Translations under genes and position numbers: made by a program
Source of the DNA: Leishmania mexicana MHOM/GT/2001/U1103
Taxonomy: Eukaryota > Euglenozoa > Kinetoplastea > Trypanosomatida > Trypanosomatidae
Length of the DNA: 64,000 nucleotides
Direction: 5' to 3'
Assembly (NCBI RefSeq): GCF_000234665.1
Contig: NC_018338.1
Coordinates: 1,156,084 to 1,220,083 of the forward strand
Part shown: piece after piece, positions 10,894-20,883 of the stretch
Layout: every line of letters begins with the position of its first letter
How positions within the stretch are numbered: position 1 is the stretch's first letter
The notes under the pieces: generated by a model
Told to the model about the DNA's origin: nothing
The model's input: the letters and a program-made list of their open reading frames with translations, nothing else
The model's database searches: none

Positions 10894-11424
10894 AGACGCC
10901 TCCGCGGAAACGGTGAAAGGGAGATAAAAGTGTAGTGAGAGTTTGTGCGGGGGAGAGAGGTTGTGAAGGGGGGAAGGGAGGAGGGGCACACAATTTCTCA
11001 GGACCGGGGGTGCGTCCTACCGCATCCACCCCGGCTGGGAGATGCCGCTTCACGTGGATGCCTGCGGAGATCCTCCGGATGCGTGGTGTAGCAGACACAC
11101 ACGTATAAGCCTATAGATCCCTTGATTCGTTTTCTGGGGAAGTACACTCACGAAGCCATAGGCTAGAGGCCCGCCTCCAACACGGAACCGGCGGGGTGGA
11201 GGGCGGTGGGCAGGACCAGCACAGATTGAAAAATAAAGAATAGAGAGGGAAATCAGAGCCACCCTTGCGGTCTTGAGGACAGAGAGGGGGAGAACGTCAC
11301 AGCACAGGGCGGCAGGCGTTCTCACTTGCATTTCAAGCACGTGCTCGCTGGAGATTTTGCTGTTGCCACTTTCCCATCCGTCAGTCGTTATGGCCTCCAT
11401 AAAGGTCGCCCTTGCGGCTGACAG
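10894..11424. repeat. 531-bp dispersed repeat, copy 1
   Basis: This block matches 52575-53105 in the same orientation with no length change and only two differences seen by eye, an A/G near 10967 and a C/T near 11032. Homology starts at AGACGCCTCCGCGG and stops at GGCTGACAG, and the flanks differ completely on both sides. No target-site duplication is visible. The other copy starts 132 bases upstream of the riboflavin kinase ATG and carries that gene's pyrimidine tract, so this copy carries the same tract (minus strand, about 10949-10987) with no gene behind it. A 116-codon ATG frame at 11050-11400 on the minus strand is present in both copies but looks non-coding. Confidence 0.9.
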
Positions 11425-12419
11425 GAGATAGAATAGGAAGGGATGAGAAGGCCTGGGGAGTCACAGGAGCGTCCGTTTCACCAAAGTTCGCCCGCATTGG
11501 ATATTACTCATCTCCGTTTGCCGCGCACCTCGCTTACGCGTGGGGAAAGGGAGAAGTCAGTCAATGCGGGAGTGTGGTCGTGGTAAGATGGCGCGCAGTA
11601 CGTGAGTGAGGAGAAACCACTAGCTCTGCTCCAGTTCTCTTTTCCGTTGTTCTCGTCTCCGCGATGGCGCCATCACATACGTGCCACAATTTCTTCGCTC
11701 TAGCTCCGCGGACGCAACCTACAGAAGTCGCTTCCACAGAACCAAGAAGAGAAAACAGACGCTCAACTCTCCTCCACATCTCGCCAGACTCGCTTCTTTC
11801 GGTTTCCTTGCTTTGTGCTGAGCATCTCCATCAGTTTAGTGTCACACACAGAACAACGATAGAAAAAGAGGGTGAAGGGGGCCATTGTGGCTTCCATACA
11901 TACCATGAGGTGGGGTGGGTGGTGCGATCGTGCCTCACGGTGCAGCCGCGAAAAATAGGCGAAGAGGAAGTGGGAGCAACACCTCAAGATGCGCGTAGAA
12001 CACACCGAGCAAGCGATTCTTCCATGAAAAGAGGACTAATAAGAAGCAGCAGGCGAACACAGCCGCGGGAAACGCGGAAACGACACAAAGAAGGCCTATC
12101 ATGGGCCCTCCCACCGTCTCCATAAACCATACAGATGGGAAAACGGAGAGAGGAGTCCCTTACGGCGAACGAGAAACGAATACGGCGACACAGACACAGA
12201 CACACATGCCCTCTCGGCTGCATGTCCACACTATCGAGCACGTCAAGAGTAAAGAAACACCAAGGGGGGAGGGGAGGGTAGCCAGTCTCCAAGAGGAATA
12301 AGGTGCAGAGAAGCCGCTGCCTGGAGCTGTCAATGGTGTCACGTTTTTCTTTTTTCGTTTCAATGTGCCTACTCTGCCATAGAGCGTCAGCTCGACTCGA
12401 GTCTACCAAGCCTCCTACA

Positions 12420-12960
12420 GGCCCATCACCTGGTGCGAAGCAGCGGTAGACACACGTCGCAGCAATGCCAGGACCTCCGCCTCAAACTCTGCCCACCCAT
12501 ATCTTCGCAAGTCGCCTCACAGCCGCTTTCACATCATGCCGGTCGCCGCTTGGTGCATCCGCCTCGAGTTGACACTGAGGCTCCCCCACGGGTAGGCGGT
12601 GGTGAGGGCCGGGGGCGGGGTACGCTCGAGTCACGCTAAAACCTTCCCGAATCGCATGGATGGCATCAGCGGGTGCACTGTCGCGGGTCGCTCTGAAGCA
12701 ACGCCGCCCAGGACGTGGCCGCCTACGTCAGTGGCGATACATTGGTCTGACCTCCTCTGCATCGTGGGTACCTGACCCTGTCGCCAGAGGAAGCGTTTTG
12801 GCATGGGCATAGATAGGGAGGGCGCACGGGACCCTGGAATGGGACCCAGACAGGTGTCTCCCCTCTCCCCCGTCATCAGGGTTTGAGGGGGAGGAGGAGT
12901 TCATCACACGCGCAGCACGGTTGAGCGAAGGGTAGAAATCTGGTAGAAACACAGCGCACA
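12420..12960. mobile_element. Possible degenerate SIDER-type retroposon
   Basis: About 540 bases of non-repetitive, G+C-rich sequence stand out from the surrounding low-complexity flank. The length fits the roughly 550-bp SIDER elements of Leishmania, and motifs such as GACACTGAGG and CCCACGGGTAGGCGGTGGTGAGGGCC recall them. This rests on texture, length and memory; no consensus was available, and the ends are approximate. Ordinary intergenic sequence is the alternative. Confidence 0.3.
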
Positions 12961-14178
12961 TAAAAGGTGCGACCCCTATGCAGACGCACAGTCACGCATG
13001 CACTTAGGGACACAGCTGCAGAGGAAAAGACGAACGTTCTCCGACGCTTCGGAGCATTGGCACGTATCGAATACAAACCGCGATATAAGAAGGGGGAGAG
13101 AAACCGGAGAGCTTGCCAGACGAATCGGAATCTGGCGTAGGGCTGAACCGAAAGACGAAGACAACTAAAGAAGAGAAGGGGAGGCGGCGAATATGAGCAG
13201 CAGCACCATCCGTGATTGCCAAGGAGAGGGAGCACGTGTGTGTGTGGGTGTGTCTGCCTTCCGTTTTCTTTTTTCTTTGCACAGGGTGGCTATCGAAGGG
13301 TGCGGTGTATCACCTCCGGCTCCCTGTGCTGTCCAGGACGCTGCTTATGTTTGTTTGCGTGCGCCTTTTTCCTGCCAAAGATGGGGCACAGCACATGCGC
13401 ATGCGCACAGAAAACGATGAGAGTGTCCAGGAAGAAGAAGAGAGAGACAGTTTAACATGAAGAAGAACCGAGTGCCGCAGGGCCGATGGGGAGGGAGAGG
13501 GGCACGGGGTCGGGAGAAGCAAAGGAAAAGTGCGAGAAAAACAAAAAAAGGATGTGTGGGGGAGGGGGAGCGGAAGAGTGCACCACCACCCCCACCACCG
13601 CCGCCATCTTTTCTGCATCTCTCATCGACAATCTGCCCTCCATCGCCATAGATGATCACTGCGCTCTCGAACTTCGATCCCGCTCTTGCCTTTACGTGCC
13701 TTTCACAAACGCGCGCATCGAGAACCAAGCTCGGCAAAAAAGAGCATGAGGCAACCCGCTCGACTGTAGGCATGCGCCAACTCTGTTCGATCATCAGACA
13801 GATTACTATTTCCACTGTGATGAGGAACACACTGCCCTCGTCTATTGAAAGGCGCGTGCGGGTGCGGGTGCAGGTTTACGCACGTGGCCTCAAGCAAGTT
13901 TCTCCTGTGGCAAAGCAGACCACCACAACGTGGGGCTGCGGTTCATTACCACACGATAGAGGAAGCCAAGCGCGTGCGCACCTGCCTTTCGAGGTGGGCG
14001 AATGCGGCGTGGGCTCCGGCAGACAACCCCTGGGTAGCGACGTGGCCGGGGTGGGCCTGGGTAATTTTCCATGTATGGACTACCCCACCACTACACGTGG
14101 TTACGCGCGGGCACCGTCACACACTTTTTCGCTCTCCGAATCGACGCGTCTTTTGCGGTGCGGTGATGTGAAAAAAAT

Positions 14179-14400
14179 GTGCAATGCCCGATATGCGTCA
14201 ACATCTTCACCTGCTCTGCTCCTCTCACGGTCAACCTTGCCCGCATCCTCGGGGTCGACGAGCTTGTAAAAGTCGCGCCTTGGATGTGTGGCCACCGCTG
14301 CGAAGAGTCCCCTGAACATTTGTTGTGTAGCCCACGATTTGCAGAAAAACGCAGTCGCCATGGGATCGCTGACGCCAGTGCTACAAGAATTGATGTCACC
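14179..14400 (+). mobile_element. Possible remnant of a non-LTR retroelement (DIRE-like)
   Basis: The plus-strand frame starting at 14179 encodes WMCGHRCEESPEHLLC followed by SPRFAEKR. This recalls the cysteine/histidine knuckle near the C-terminus of ingi/L1Tc-type retroelement proteins, which commonly reads C-x-C then E-H-L-L then C-P. The cysteines and histidine are encoded at 14287, 14299, 14317 and 14326. The spacing from histidine to the last cysteine is two residues shorter than usual, and nothing else of a reverse transcriptase is visible nearby. If real, it is a short dead relic pointing against the direction of the genes. Confidence 0.3.
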
Positions 14401-15627
14401 GTCCACCACTCCCAGTTTTTTTCTGCGAGCCGTTTGTGCTCCCCAACCCATTCCTGCCTCCGCCAAAGGAGGCACCTGACCCGTCTCCGCCGTCGGTGCA
14501 TACCGTCCAAAGTACCTCTCTTTCCATCCTTTCTAGATTATGCACTGCCTCGGCTTCGCGCTTCGATCAGCCAGATGGGGAGTTGTTGGGGTAGGAAAAG
14601 ACACGTGAGCCAACAGAGGGAAGCTTCCGCGTACAGGAAACTGTGTCGCCGCCCGAGGTAGTACCCTGGGTTTACGTTTTTGCGATGTGGCGCACAAGCA
14701 GAAGAGCTCGCGCATGGGGGGCGCCGAACGGTCACAGATGGTGCCCCGCTACCATAGCACTCCCCAGTGATCACGCCTCAAGGAAAAATATACGAGGTGC
14801 TCATTCAACAAGTGCACAGAAGGCACGCACACGAATGACCTCTCACCCTTTCCACCTCTACTTCAGGCTGATAACGCGGAAAAGAAAGGCTGCTCATCCC
14901 TGATATTCCTTTTTTTGGTGGGGAGGGGGGAACTTCTCGCACGTGTGGATGTCCAAGTGCGCGTCGATCACCGGAAAGTTGCGTACAATCCTCACTCGTT
15001 TGGAGAAGGGCCCGAGACACAGCCTGTTGACGCACACACACACATTCGCCCATGAAATTCGAATACGACAGCCACGTAAAAAGACACAGAGCAGAAGAAG
15101 AAGGGTAGAGACAAAAACAAAATAAAATAAGAAAGGAAGAACGCATCGATAGCCAACAAGGAAGAGTAGACGCCAAATAAAAAGGAAGGCGAGGCGGCGG
15201 GGGGAGGAGGAGGCGCCATCTCTCCTTCCCTCCCTCCCTCCCTCCCGCACGCTGTACTCGTTGTCGGTGTGGAGAGGCCGTCACTTCGTTTTCCGTGAAC
15301 ACGAAACAGACAAAGCCGCCAGGGGGCGGGAGAGCCAAGAGAGCAAAGCAGCCACAAGGGAAAACAAAAGGCAGAGCGCGCGGAAACAAGAACAGTAAAG
15401 CGCATGCACACACGTGTGCGAGAAGCAGCATAGAACAAGGAATGCACGTTTCCTCTTCTGACGCGGTGTTCTTTCACGGCGTGTTTTCGTCCCTGCCGAG
15501 ATCGTATTCGCGATCGCGGCACAGCGCTGAGAGTAGACCGAGCGCACATGAATGGTAAGCGTGGACAGTCATGGAAGTGGAGGACACGAGAGACCAGAAA
15601 AGCACCGACATTTGGCGTTCTGCCTGC

Positions 15628-17166
15628 TTACAGCTTCGCCCATTGCGACAGCTTCACGGCGGCGTTCCAGGCATCCAGGCGAGCCTTGCGCACCTGCTCA
15701 TCTGTCGTGACTGGGGCCACAGTCTCGCCGCGCAGGTGATCCTTGGCCGTCTTCTGCACCTCCTCGATCGACTTCCAGACGCCAACAGCCAGGCCAGCGC
15801 AAAGGGCGGCGCCAAGAGCGGTCGTTTCGGTGAGATGCGGGACGTAAAGGTTCACACCCAGGATGTCAGCCTGCATCTCCATGAGCAGGCGACTGCGCGT
15901 GAGCCCACCGTCGACGCGCAGGCAGTTGATCTCAACGCCGCTGTCCTCTTTCATAGCAAGCATCACTGCGTTCACCTGCATGGAGATGGCCTCGAGGGCG
16001 GCGCGGATTATGTGCGACTTATTCGTTTTGTACGTCATGCCTACAAGGGTGCCACGAGCAGTCGGGTCCCAGTACGGGGCGAGCAGACCGCCGAAGGCAG
16101 GCACGAGCACGACTCCGTCAGTATCGCTCACTTTGCGGGCAATGCTCTCCATCTCCATGGGGTGGTCGAAGAAGCCAAGGTTGGACCGCATCCACTCCAC
16201 CGTGGCGCCGGCGCCAGCAATGGAGCCCTCCAGGGCAAATTTGGCCGGCTCGGTACCCAGTTTATACGCAATAGTGCCAAGCAGGCCGTGCTTCGAGAAC
16301 TGCGGCTCCGCACCCACGTTCATGAGCACAAAACAGCCTGTGCCATACGTGTTCTTGGCATCACCCTTTTGCAGACCTATGTGGCCAAACAGGGCACTCT
16401 GCTGGTCGCCAATGCAGCCCGTCACGGGCGTCGGCACGCCGAGAGCATCGCGGATGCCGTGATCGTTGGCTGTGACATCGCAGTAGCGCTCGCTGTTGCT
16501 GCGAATCTCCGGCAGTGCGGCGCGTGGAATGTCGAGCTCCTGGCAGAGCTTGTCGCACCACTGCTGCGTCCTCAGGTTCATTAGGAAGGTGCGACTGGCG
16601 TTGGACACATCCGTCACAAACACCTTGCCCTCGCTCAGCTTCCACAGCAGCCACGTCTCGATAGTGCCGAGGAGTAGCGAGCCGCTCTTACGCGCCGCGG
16701 CGACGGCTGGGACATTTTCCAACATCCATCGGAACTTGAAGGCGGTGAAGTAGGTGCTAACGGGCAAGCCAGTAATCTTGGCGGCAAAGTTGCTGTCGCC
16801 GCCGCCACATTGTGTCGCGATGCGGTTGCTCACCTCATAGGTACGGGCGTCGCTCCACACAATGGCGTTGCACAGTGGCTTCCCGGTCTTGCGGTCCCAG
16901 GCGACACCCGTCTCACGCTGATTCGTGATACCTATCGCTGCCACTTTGGCGAGCTTGGGGTCTTTTGACCGCAGCTTCTTCAGCGCCTCGGCAAGGCAGA
17001 GGCAGCAGTTGCTGTAGATCTCTTCCGGATCGTGCTCCAGCCACCCAGGCCGCGGCGTGATCTGCTTATGGAACAGCTGGTGCGCTGAGAGAATGGTGAA
17101 CGTTTCGTCGAAGATGATGCACCGACTAGAGGTGGTGCCCTGGTCAATAGACGCGACGCACGGCAT
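15628..17166 (-). CDS. GK: Glycerol kinase, glycosomal
   Basis: The enzyme phosphorylates glycerol with ATP to glycerol 3-phosphate; in trypanosomatids it sits in the glycosome. The 512-residue length is normal for the FGGY kinase family. SIDQGTTSSR at residues 6-15 is the N-terminal phosphate-binding motif. TNQRET at 81-86 holds the glycerol-contacting Arg and Glu, and YFTAFKFRWMLENV near 139-152 is an FGGY signature. GCIGDQQSALFGH near 250-262 carries the conserved substrate Asp, and YGTGCF near 274-279 is the second phosphate loop. The protein ends in Ala-Lys-Leu, a type-1 peroxisomal targeting signal, which supports glycosomal import. The start is the first ATG, just before the core motif, with a pyrimidine tract about 60 bases upstream. 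Only one copy is present here; some trypanosome species have tandem copies. Confidence 0.97.
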   Translation of the reverse strand: MPCVASIDQGTTSSRCIIFDETFTILSAHQLFHKQITPRPGWLEHDPEEIYSNCCLCLAEALKKLRSKDPKLAKVAAIGITNQRETGVAWDRKTGKPLCNAIVWSDARTYEVSNRIATQCGGGDSNFAAKITGLPVSTYFTAFKFRWMLENVPAVAAARKSGSLLLGTIETWLLWKLSEGKVFVTDVSNASRTFLMNLRTQQWCDKLCQELDIPRAALPEIRSNSERYCDVTANDHGIRDALGVPTPVTGCIGDQQSALFGHIGLQKGDAKNTYGTGCFVLMNVGAEPQFSKHGLLGTIAYKLGTEPAKFALEGSIAGAGATVEWMRSNLGFFDHPMEMESIARKVSDTDGVVLVPAFGGLLAPYWDPTARGTLVGMTYKTNKSHIIRAALEAISMQVNAVMLAMKEDSGVEINCLRVDGGLTRSRLLMEMQADILGVNLYVPHLTETTALGAALCAGLAVGVWKSIEEVQKTAKDHLRGETVAPVTTDEQVRKARLDAWNAAVKLSQWAKL

Positions 17167-17225
17167 TCTATCTCTTTCCCTTTTGTGTCTGTTCGTGGAG
17201 GGATACTACTATATAGAGAGACACC

Positions 17226-17255
17226 AGAGAGGGAGACGGAGAGAGATGTGAGAAG
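17226..17255 (-). promoter_or_regulatory. Polypyrimidine tract upstream of glycerol kinase
   Basis: Read on the minus strand this is a near-continuous pyrimidine run 60-89 bases upstream of the glycerol kinase ATG. AG dinucleotides follow at about 17209 and 17206, so a short 5' UTR of roughly 40 bases is possible. The role as a trans-splicing signal is inferred. Confidence 0.4.
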
Positions 17256-18032
17256 CAGCAGATAACGAGAACAGACGACGGAGAGCGAGGCGCAAAAAGC
17301 CCTTCAGATTTATTTTTTACTTGGTGGTTTGTGTGTCGTTTTTTTTTCTTTGTTCTTTTTCGTAATTGGAAATCGTCCTTGTACAGGTACGAGCACTCTG
17401 TTCGGCTTCGCACACGCGCATGTACGTATGTTACTGTCAATCTGTGTGTGTGTGTGTGTGGAGGGAGGCACAGGAAGAAAAAAATCAAAGAGGTGTGTGC
17501 GCACTGGAAATCATGTACATGTGCGAGGAACAGAGGAGAGCGTGAGATGGGCAAGAAAAGGGGGGGGTATTGACCGCAGCGCAGCACAGAGATCTCGTTT
17601 TCATGGGTCATTCGCGAATGCGAGGGAACACACACACACACCAATACGGAGATATATGTCGAGATGACGGTGTGAGGAGGTGGGGAGACAAAGGAAGAGT
17701 AGAAGCGAGAGACAAAGTGTGCTCGCTGGGAGTTCCATGAGGCAACACACAGGGGTATGTTCGTTTTTTTTGTTGTTGCCGTTGTCGTGGACGAGTTCCC
17801 TTTGTGAAGCTTCGTTGACTGCAAGACGGGCATTGTTGTAGTGCCGGTCGCATCAACGAGTGTCTCGGAGATCCACAGTGCAGACGGTCTTACTGAGCCT
17901 CTTCATGAAGACCCCGTTTTGCGCTGCCTTTTTTCCTCACTTTTCGAATGAGGGTCGTAAAATCGTTAGGTGAGCTCGCCTGCGCGGTAATCGGCCACAC
18001 ACACACACATACACACCTCACGGGAAGCTCCA

Positions 18033-18254
18033 CTAACAGCGTCCTCGTGATTGACAGAACACTTCACAGGAGGCGGAATACAGCACCGTAGCACACCACG
18101 CGACAGCAGAGAGGAGTACACCGTACTTTCCTCTCTGTAAATCGAGTATCTTCTTCCTCATCGCTAGCGAAATCTTGCTCAAGTATACTAACCCAAAGTG
18201 GACAGCTGATGATAAAATGACAGCAGTGGGAAGCGACAAGAGCATCTTCGGCAT
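18033..18254 (-). CDS. Possible small membrane protein, 73 residues (copy 1)
   Basis: An ATG frame on the coding strand encodes two hydrophobic stretches, LSLPTAVILSSAVHFGLVYL (about 6-25) and GVLLSAVAWCATVLYSA (about 45-61). A basic hinge, MRKKILDLQRGK, joins them, giving a hairpin-like layout. It belongs to no family I recognise. Its exact repetition at 20324-20545 does not show selection, because the whole block was duplicated recently. No clear pyrimidine tract sits just upstream. It could equally be chance in a 3' UTR. Confidence 0.25.
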   Translation of the reverse strand: MPKMLLSLPTAVILSSAVHFGLVYLSKISLAMRKKILDLQRGKYGVLLSAVAWCATVLYSASCEVFCQSRGRC

Positions 18255-18460
18255 GAGTCGTGCCTCATCTCGAGCACGGCAAAGGCAAAAGTCGGAGTCT
18301 GTGAGCCGAAGCAGTATCAACGGCACCCGTCGTGCGCGGCCATCTCTACTTGCGGGGAAGACGTGCTTTGTGCATGCTACCCCTCCTCCTTCCCTCCCCT
18401 CTAAAAGCCCACCTCGTCAGCCTCCAGCTCTATGCATACGCGGCTCCATCAGTGTACCCG

Positions 18461-18592
18461 CTGCGCGCGTCCGCCCCATCCGCGATGGGAGGGGGCAGAG
18501 GCAACACAGAGGGCCGCTTCCACGGTCAGGACACGGTGCGTCATGGGTATTAGTCCGACTCAGTGTCGAATTCGTGTTAAACGTGGATCATC
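18461..18592. repeat. 132-bp direct repeat, instance 1
   Basis: The segment runs from CTGCGCGCGTCCGCCCCATC to CGTGGATCATC. It differs from instance 2 at one seen position, GGGCCGCTT here against GGGCTGCTT there. Its left flank (AGTGTACCCG) is also the left flank of instance 3. Confidence 0.9.
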
Positions 18593-18924
18593 TTTTAGAG
18601 CCGCATAAGCTAGAGACTGAACACGAGACACGTGGGACGTGCAAGCGCGCACCAGCCACAGTGCAAGCACAAAGAAAGCTGCAATCATTGTAGTAACGTG
18701 AGCCTGTTCTACGCCGCCTGCACTCTCCATAACGTCTCCCTGAGGCCGAAACGAGAAGCAGCACCCAAAAGCGAGAGAGACAAGGCGGCAGTCGCCTACT
18801 CAACTACTGCTCATGCACCCAGGCACAGGCAAAAATACAGCAGGTGAATAAGCACCACAGGTGCGTTCTCGCGTCGAGCAGAGTCTGCCTCAACCATCCA
18901 CTCAGCGTACTGTCAGTGAGCCCC

Positions 18925-19056
18925 CTGCGCGCGTCCGCCCCATCCGCGATGGGAGGGGGCAGAGGCAACACAGAGGGCTGCTTCCACGGTCAGGACACGG
19001 TGCGTCATGGGTATTAGTCCGACTCAGTGTCGAATTCGTGTTAAACGTGGATCATC
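18925..19056. repeat. 132-bp direct repeat, instance 2
   Basis: Second instance within copy 1, 464 bp from the first. Its right flank (CTTCAGTACCGG) is the same as the right flank of instance 3, while its left flank differs. Confidence 0.9.
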
Positions 19057-20323
19057 CTTCAGTACCGGCTCTCACGATGAAACGCATTCACCTGCACTTT
19101 CACCAAGGCGCACCCCCTCCCCTCTTCCAACGGCAATACACACGGTTCATGGTGCGCCCCACCCCACTCACTATCCATACCTCTTTCGGCTTACGTTTGC
19201 ATGCGACGTACAATCGGTGATGTTTTCTTTTTTTTGTCGGAAGCTGAAGTGACGACATCTTCTGATGGCGCGCACCTCGCACATCCTGCAACACAGGCAT
19301 CCTATTGCCTCCTTAGCACTTCCACCGACACAGTCGTGTCGCCGTTTTCTTCCTGGCTGCCACGCGCGCACCTCTCTGGCTTTCCTTCTCTCCCAGCACG
19401 AGACACAGCTCAGCAGGCAAATTAGCTTGGATGGGTGCACACGTTTCGTGCGTTCTGCGATCATACTGCTTACGGCTTGCGTTTAAATCCAAAGAACAAT
19501 CAGCGATGTTTCTTGACGCTAAGATGAAATCATGCAGATACAACCCCACACAGCCACGTGGTCACACACAACCACTCCTCCAAGTACACACACACACGCT
19601 TACGCCGCACCTCTTCTGCTGAAGCACAACGTTCTGCTCATGGCGACAGTGACGAAAAGGCCACGGTATACATCACTCACTGGACAGTTTTCGCATCGCT
19701 GAGCGGATACCGACGGGCAGGTAGGAGCGCAATACACGGAACACTTGCGACTATGACACCGAAGAAAAAAATCAAAGAGGTGTGTGCGCACTGGAAATCA
19801 TGTACATGTGCGAGGAACAGAGGAGAGCGTGAGATGGGCAAGAAAAGGGGGGGGGGTATTGACCGCAGCGCAGCACAGAGATCTCGTTTTCATGGGTCAT
19901 TCGCGAATGCGAGGGAACACACACACACACACCAATACGGAGATATATGTCGAGATGACGGTGTGAGGAGGTGGGGAGACAAAGGAAGAGTAGAAGCGAG
20001 AGACAAAGTGTGCTCGCTGGGAGTTCCATGAGGCAACACACAGGGGTATGTTCGTTTTTTTTGTTGTTGCCGTTGTCGTGGACGAGTTCCCTTTGTGAAG
20101 CTTCGTTGACTGCAAGACGGGCATTGTTGTAGTGCCGGTCGCATCAACGAGTGTCTCGGAGATCCACAGTGCAGACGGTCTTACTGAGCCTCTTCATGAA
20201 GACCCCGTTTTGCGCTGCCTTTTTTCCTCACTTTTCGAATGAGGGTCGTAAAATCGTTAGGTGAGCTCGCCTGCGCGGTAATCGGTCACACACACACACA
20301 TACACACCTCACGGGAAGCTCCA

Positions 20324-20545
20324 CTAACAGCGTCCTCGTGATTGACAGAACACTTCACAGGAGGCGGAATACAGCACCGTAGCACACCACGCGACAGCAG
20401 AGAGGAGTACACCGTACTTTCCTCTCTGTAAATCGAGTATCTTCTTCCTCATCGCTAGCGAAATCTTGCTCAAGTATACTAACCCAAAGTGGACAGCTGA
20501 TGATAAAATGACAGCAGTGGGAAGCGACAAGAGCATCTTCGGCAT
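20324..20545 (-). CDS. Possible small membrane protein, 73 residues (copy 2)
   Basis: Identical in the frame to the candidate at 18033-18254 and carried along by the tandem duplication. The same two hydrophobic segments and basic hinge are present. If the gene is real, the locus has two intact copies; if not, this is a shared chance frame. Confidence 0.25.
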   Translation of the reverse strand: MPKMLLSLPTAVILSSAVHFGLVYLSKISLAMRKKILDLQRGKYGVLLSAVAWCATVLYSASCEVFCQSRGRC

Positions 20546-20751
20546 GAGTCGTGCCTCATCTCGAGCACGGCAAAGGCAAAAGTCGGAGTCTGTGAGCCGA
20601 AGCAGTATCAACGGCACCCGTCGTGCGCGGCCATCTCTACTTGCGGGGAAGACGTGCTTTGTGCATGCTACCCCTCCTCCTTCCCTCCCCTCTAAAAGCC
20701 CACCTCGTCAGCCTCCAGCTCTATGCATACGCGGCTCCATCAGTGTACCCG

Positions 20752-20883
20752 CTGCGCGCGTCCGCCCCATCCGCGATGGGAGGGGGCAGAGGCAACACAG
20801 AGGGCCGCTTCCACGGTCAGGACACGGTGCGTCATGGGTATTAGTCCGACTCAGTGTCGAATTCGTGTTAAACGTGGATCATC
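20752..20883. repeat. 132-bp hybrid repeat, instance 3 (deletion scar)
   Basis: The left flank and the diagnostic base (GGGCCGCTT) match instance 1, while the right flank matches instance 2. This is what a crossover between the two direct repeats would leave, with the exchange to the right of the diagnostic base. Confidence 0.88.

Larger units (their letters stand above)
8770..15627. other. 6.9-kb intergenic region with repeats and retroposon-like stretches
   Basis: This long gap between the lipocalin-like gene and glycerol kinase has no convincing gene. It contains a CA run near 9496-9514, a TA run at 10017-10030, a 531-bp block repeated at 52575-53105, a SIDER-like stretch near 12420-12960, and a possible retroelement protein remnant near 14179-14400. 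A TCCC run lies near 15225-15245. The blocks at 12420-12960 and 13840-14400 differ in texture from the CA- and A-rich flank around them, which suggests inserted elements that have since decayed. Confidence 0.5.
17484..19770. repeat. Tandem duplication, copy 1 (2287 bp, full length)
   Basis: This block is followed directly by a second copy at 19771-21597. Both copies begin at ATCAAAGAGGTGTGTGCGC just after GAAGAAAAAA, and copy 2 also ends at GAAGAAAAAA, so the duplication boundaries lie in a shared short A-rich motif. Aligned parts are nearly identical. Differences seen are a G run of 8 against 10, a CA run longer by two bases in copy 2, and a few single-base changes. This copy holds two 132-bp direct repeats, 464 bp apart, with unique sequence between them (18593-18924). 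It lies in the flank between glycerol kinase and the J-protein gene. Confidence 0.93.

Noticed and set aside
11050..11400. 116-codon ATG frame inside the 531-bp repeat, present in both copies
   Set aside because: Both copies are near-identical by recent copying, so sharing is not evidence of coding; the translation has no domain-like pattern.
13310..13830. Overlapping frames on both strands with proline- and serine-rich translations
   Set aside because: They derive from purine/pyrimidine low-complexity sequence and show no conserved pattern.
15571..16584. 337-codon plus-strand frame over glycerol kinase
   Set aside because: It is antisense to a clear enzyme gene and its length follows from codon bias in that gene.
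17168..17833. 221-codon minus-strand frame just upstream of glycerol kinase
   Set aside because: The translation is His/Thr/Cys/Val and Phe/Ser/Pro low complexity from CA and polypyrimidine tracts.
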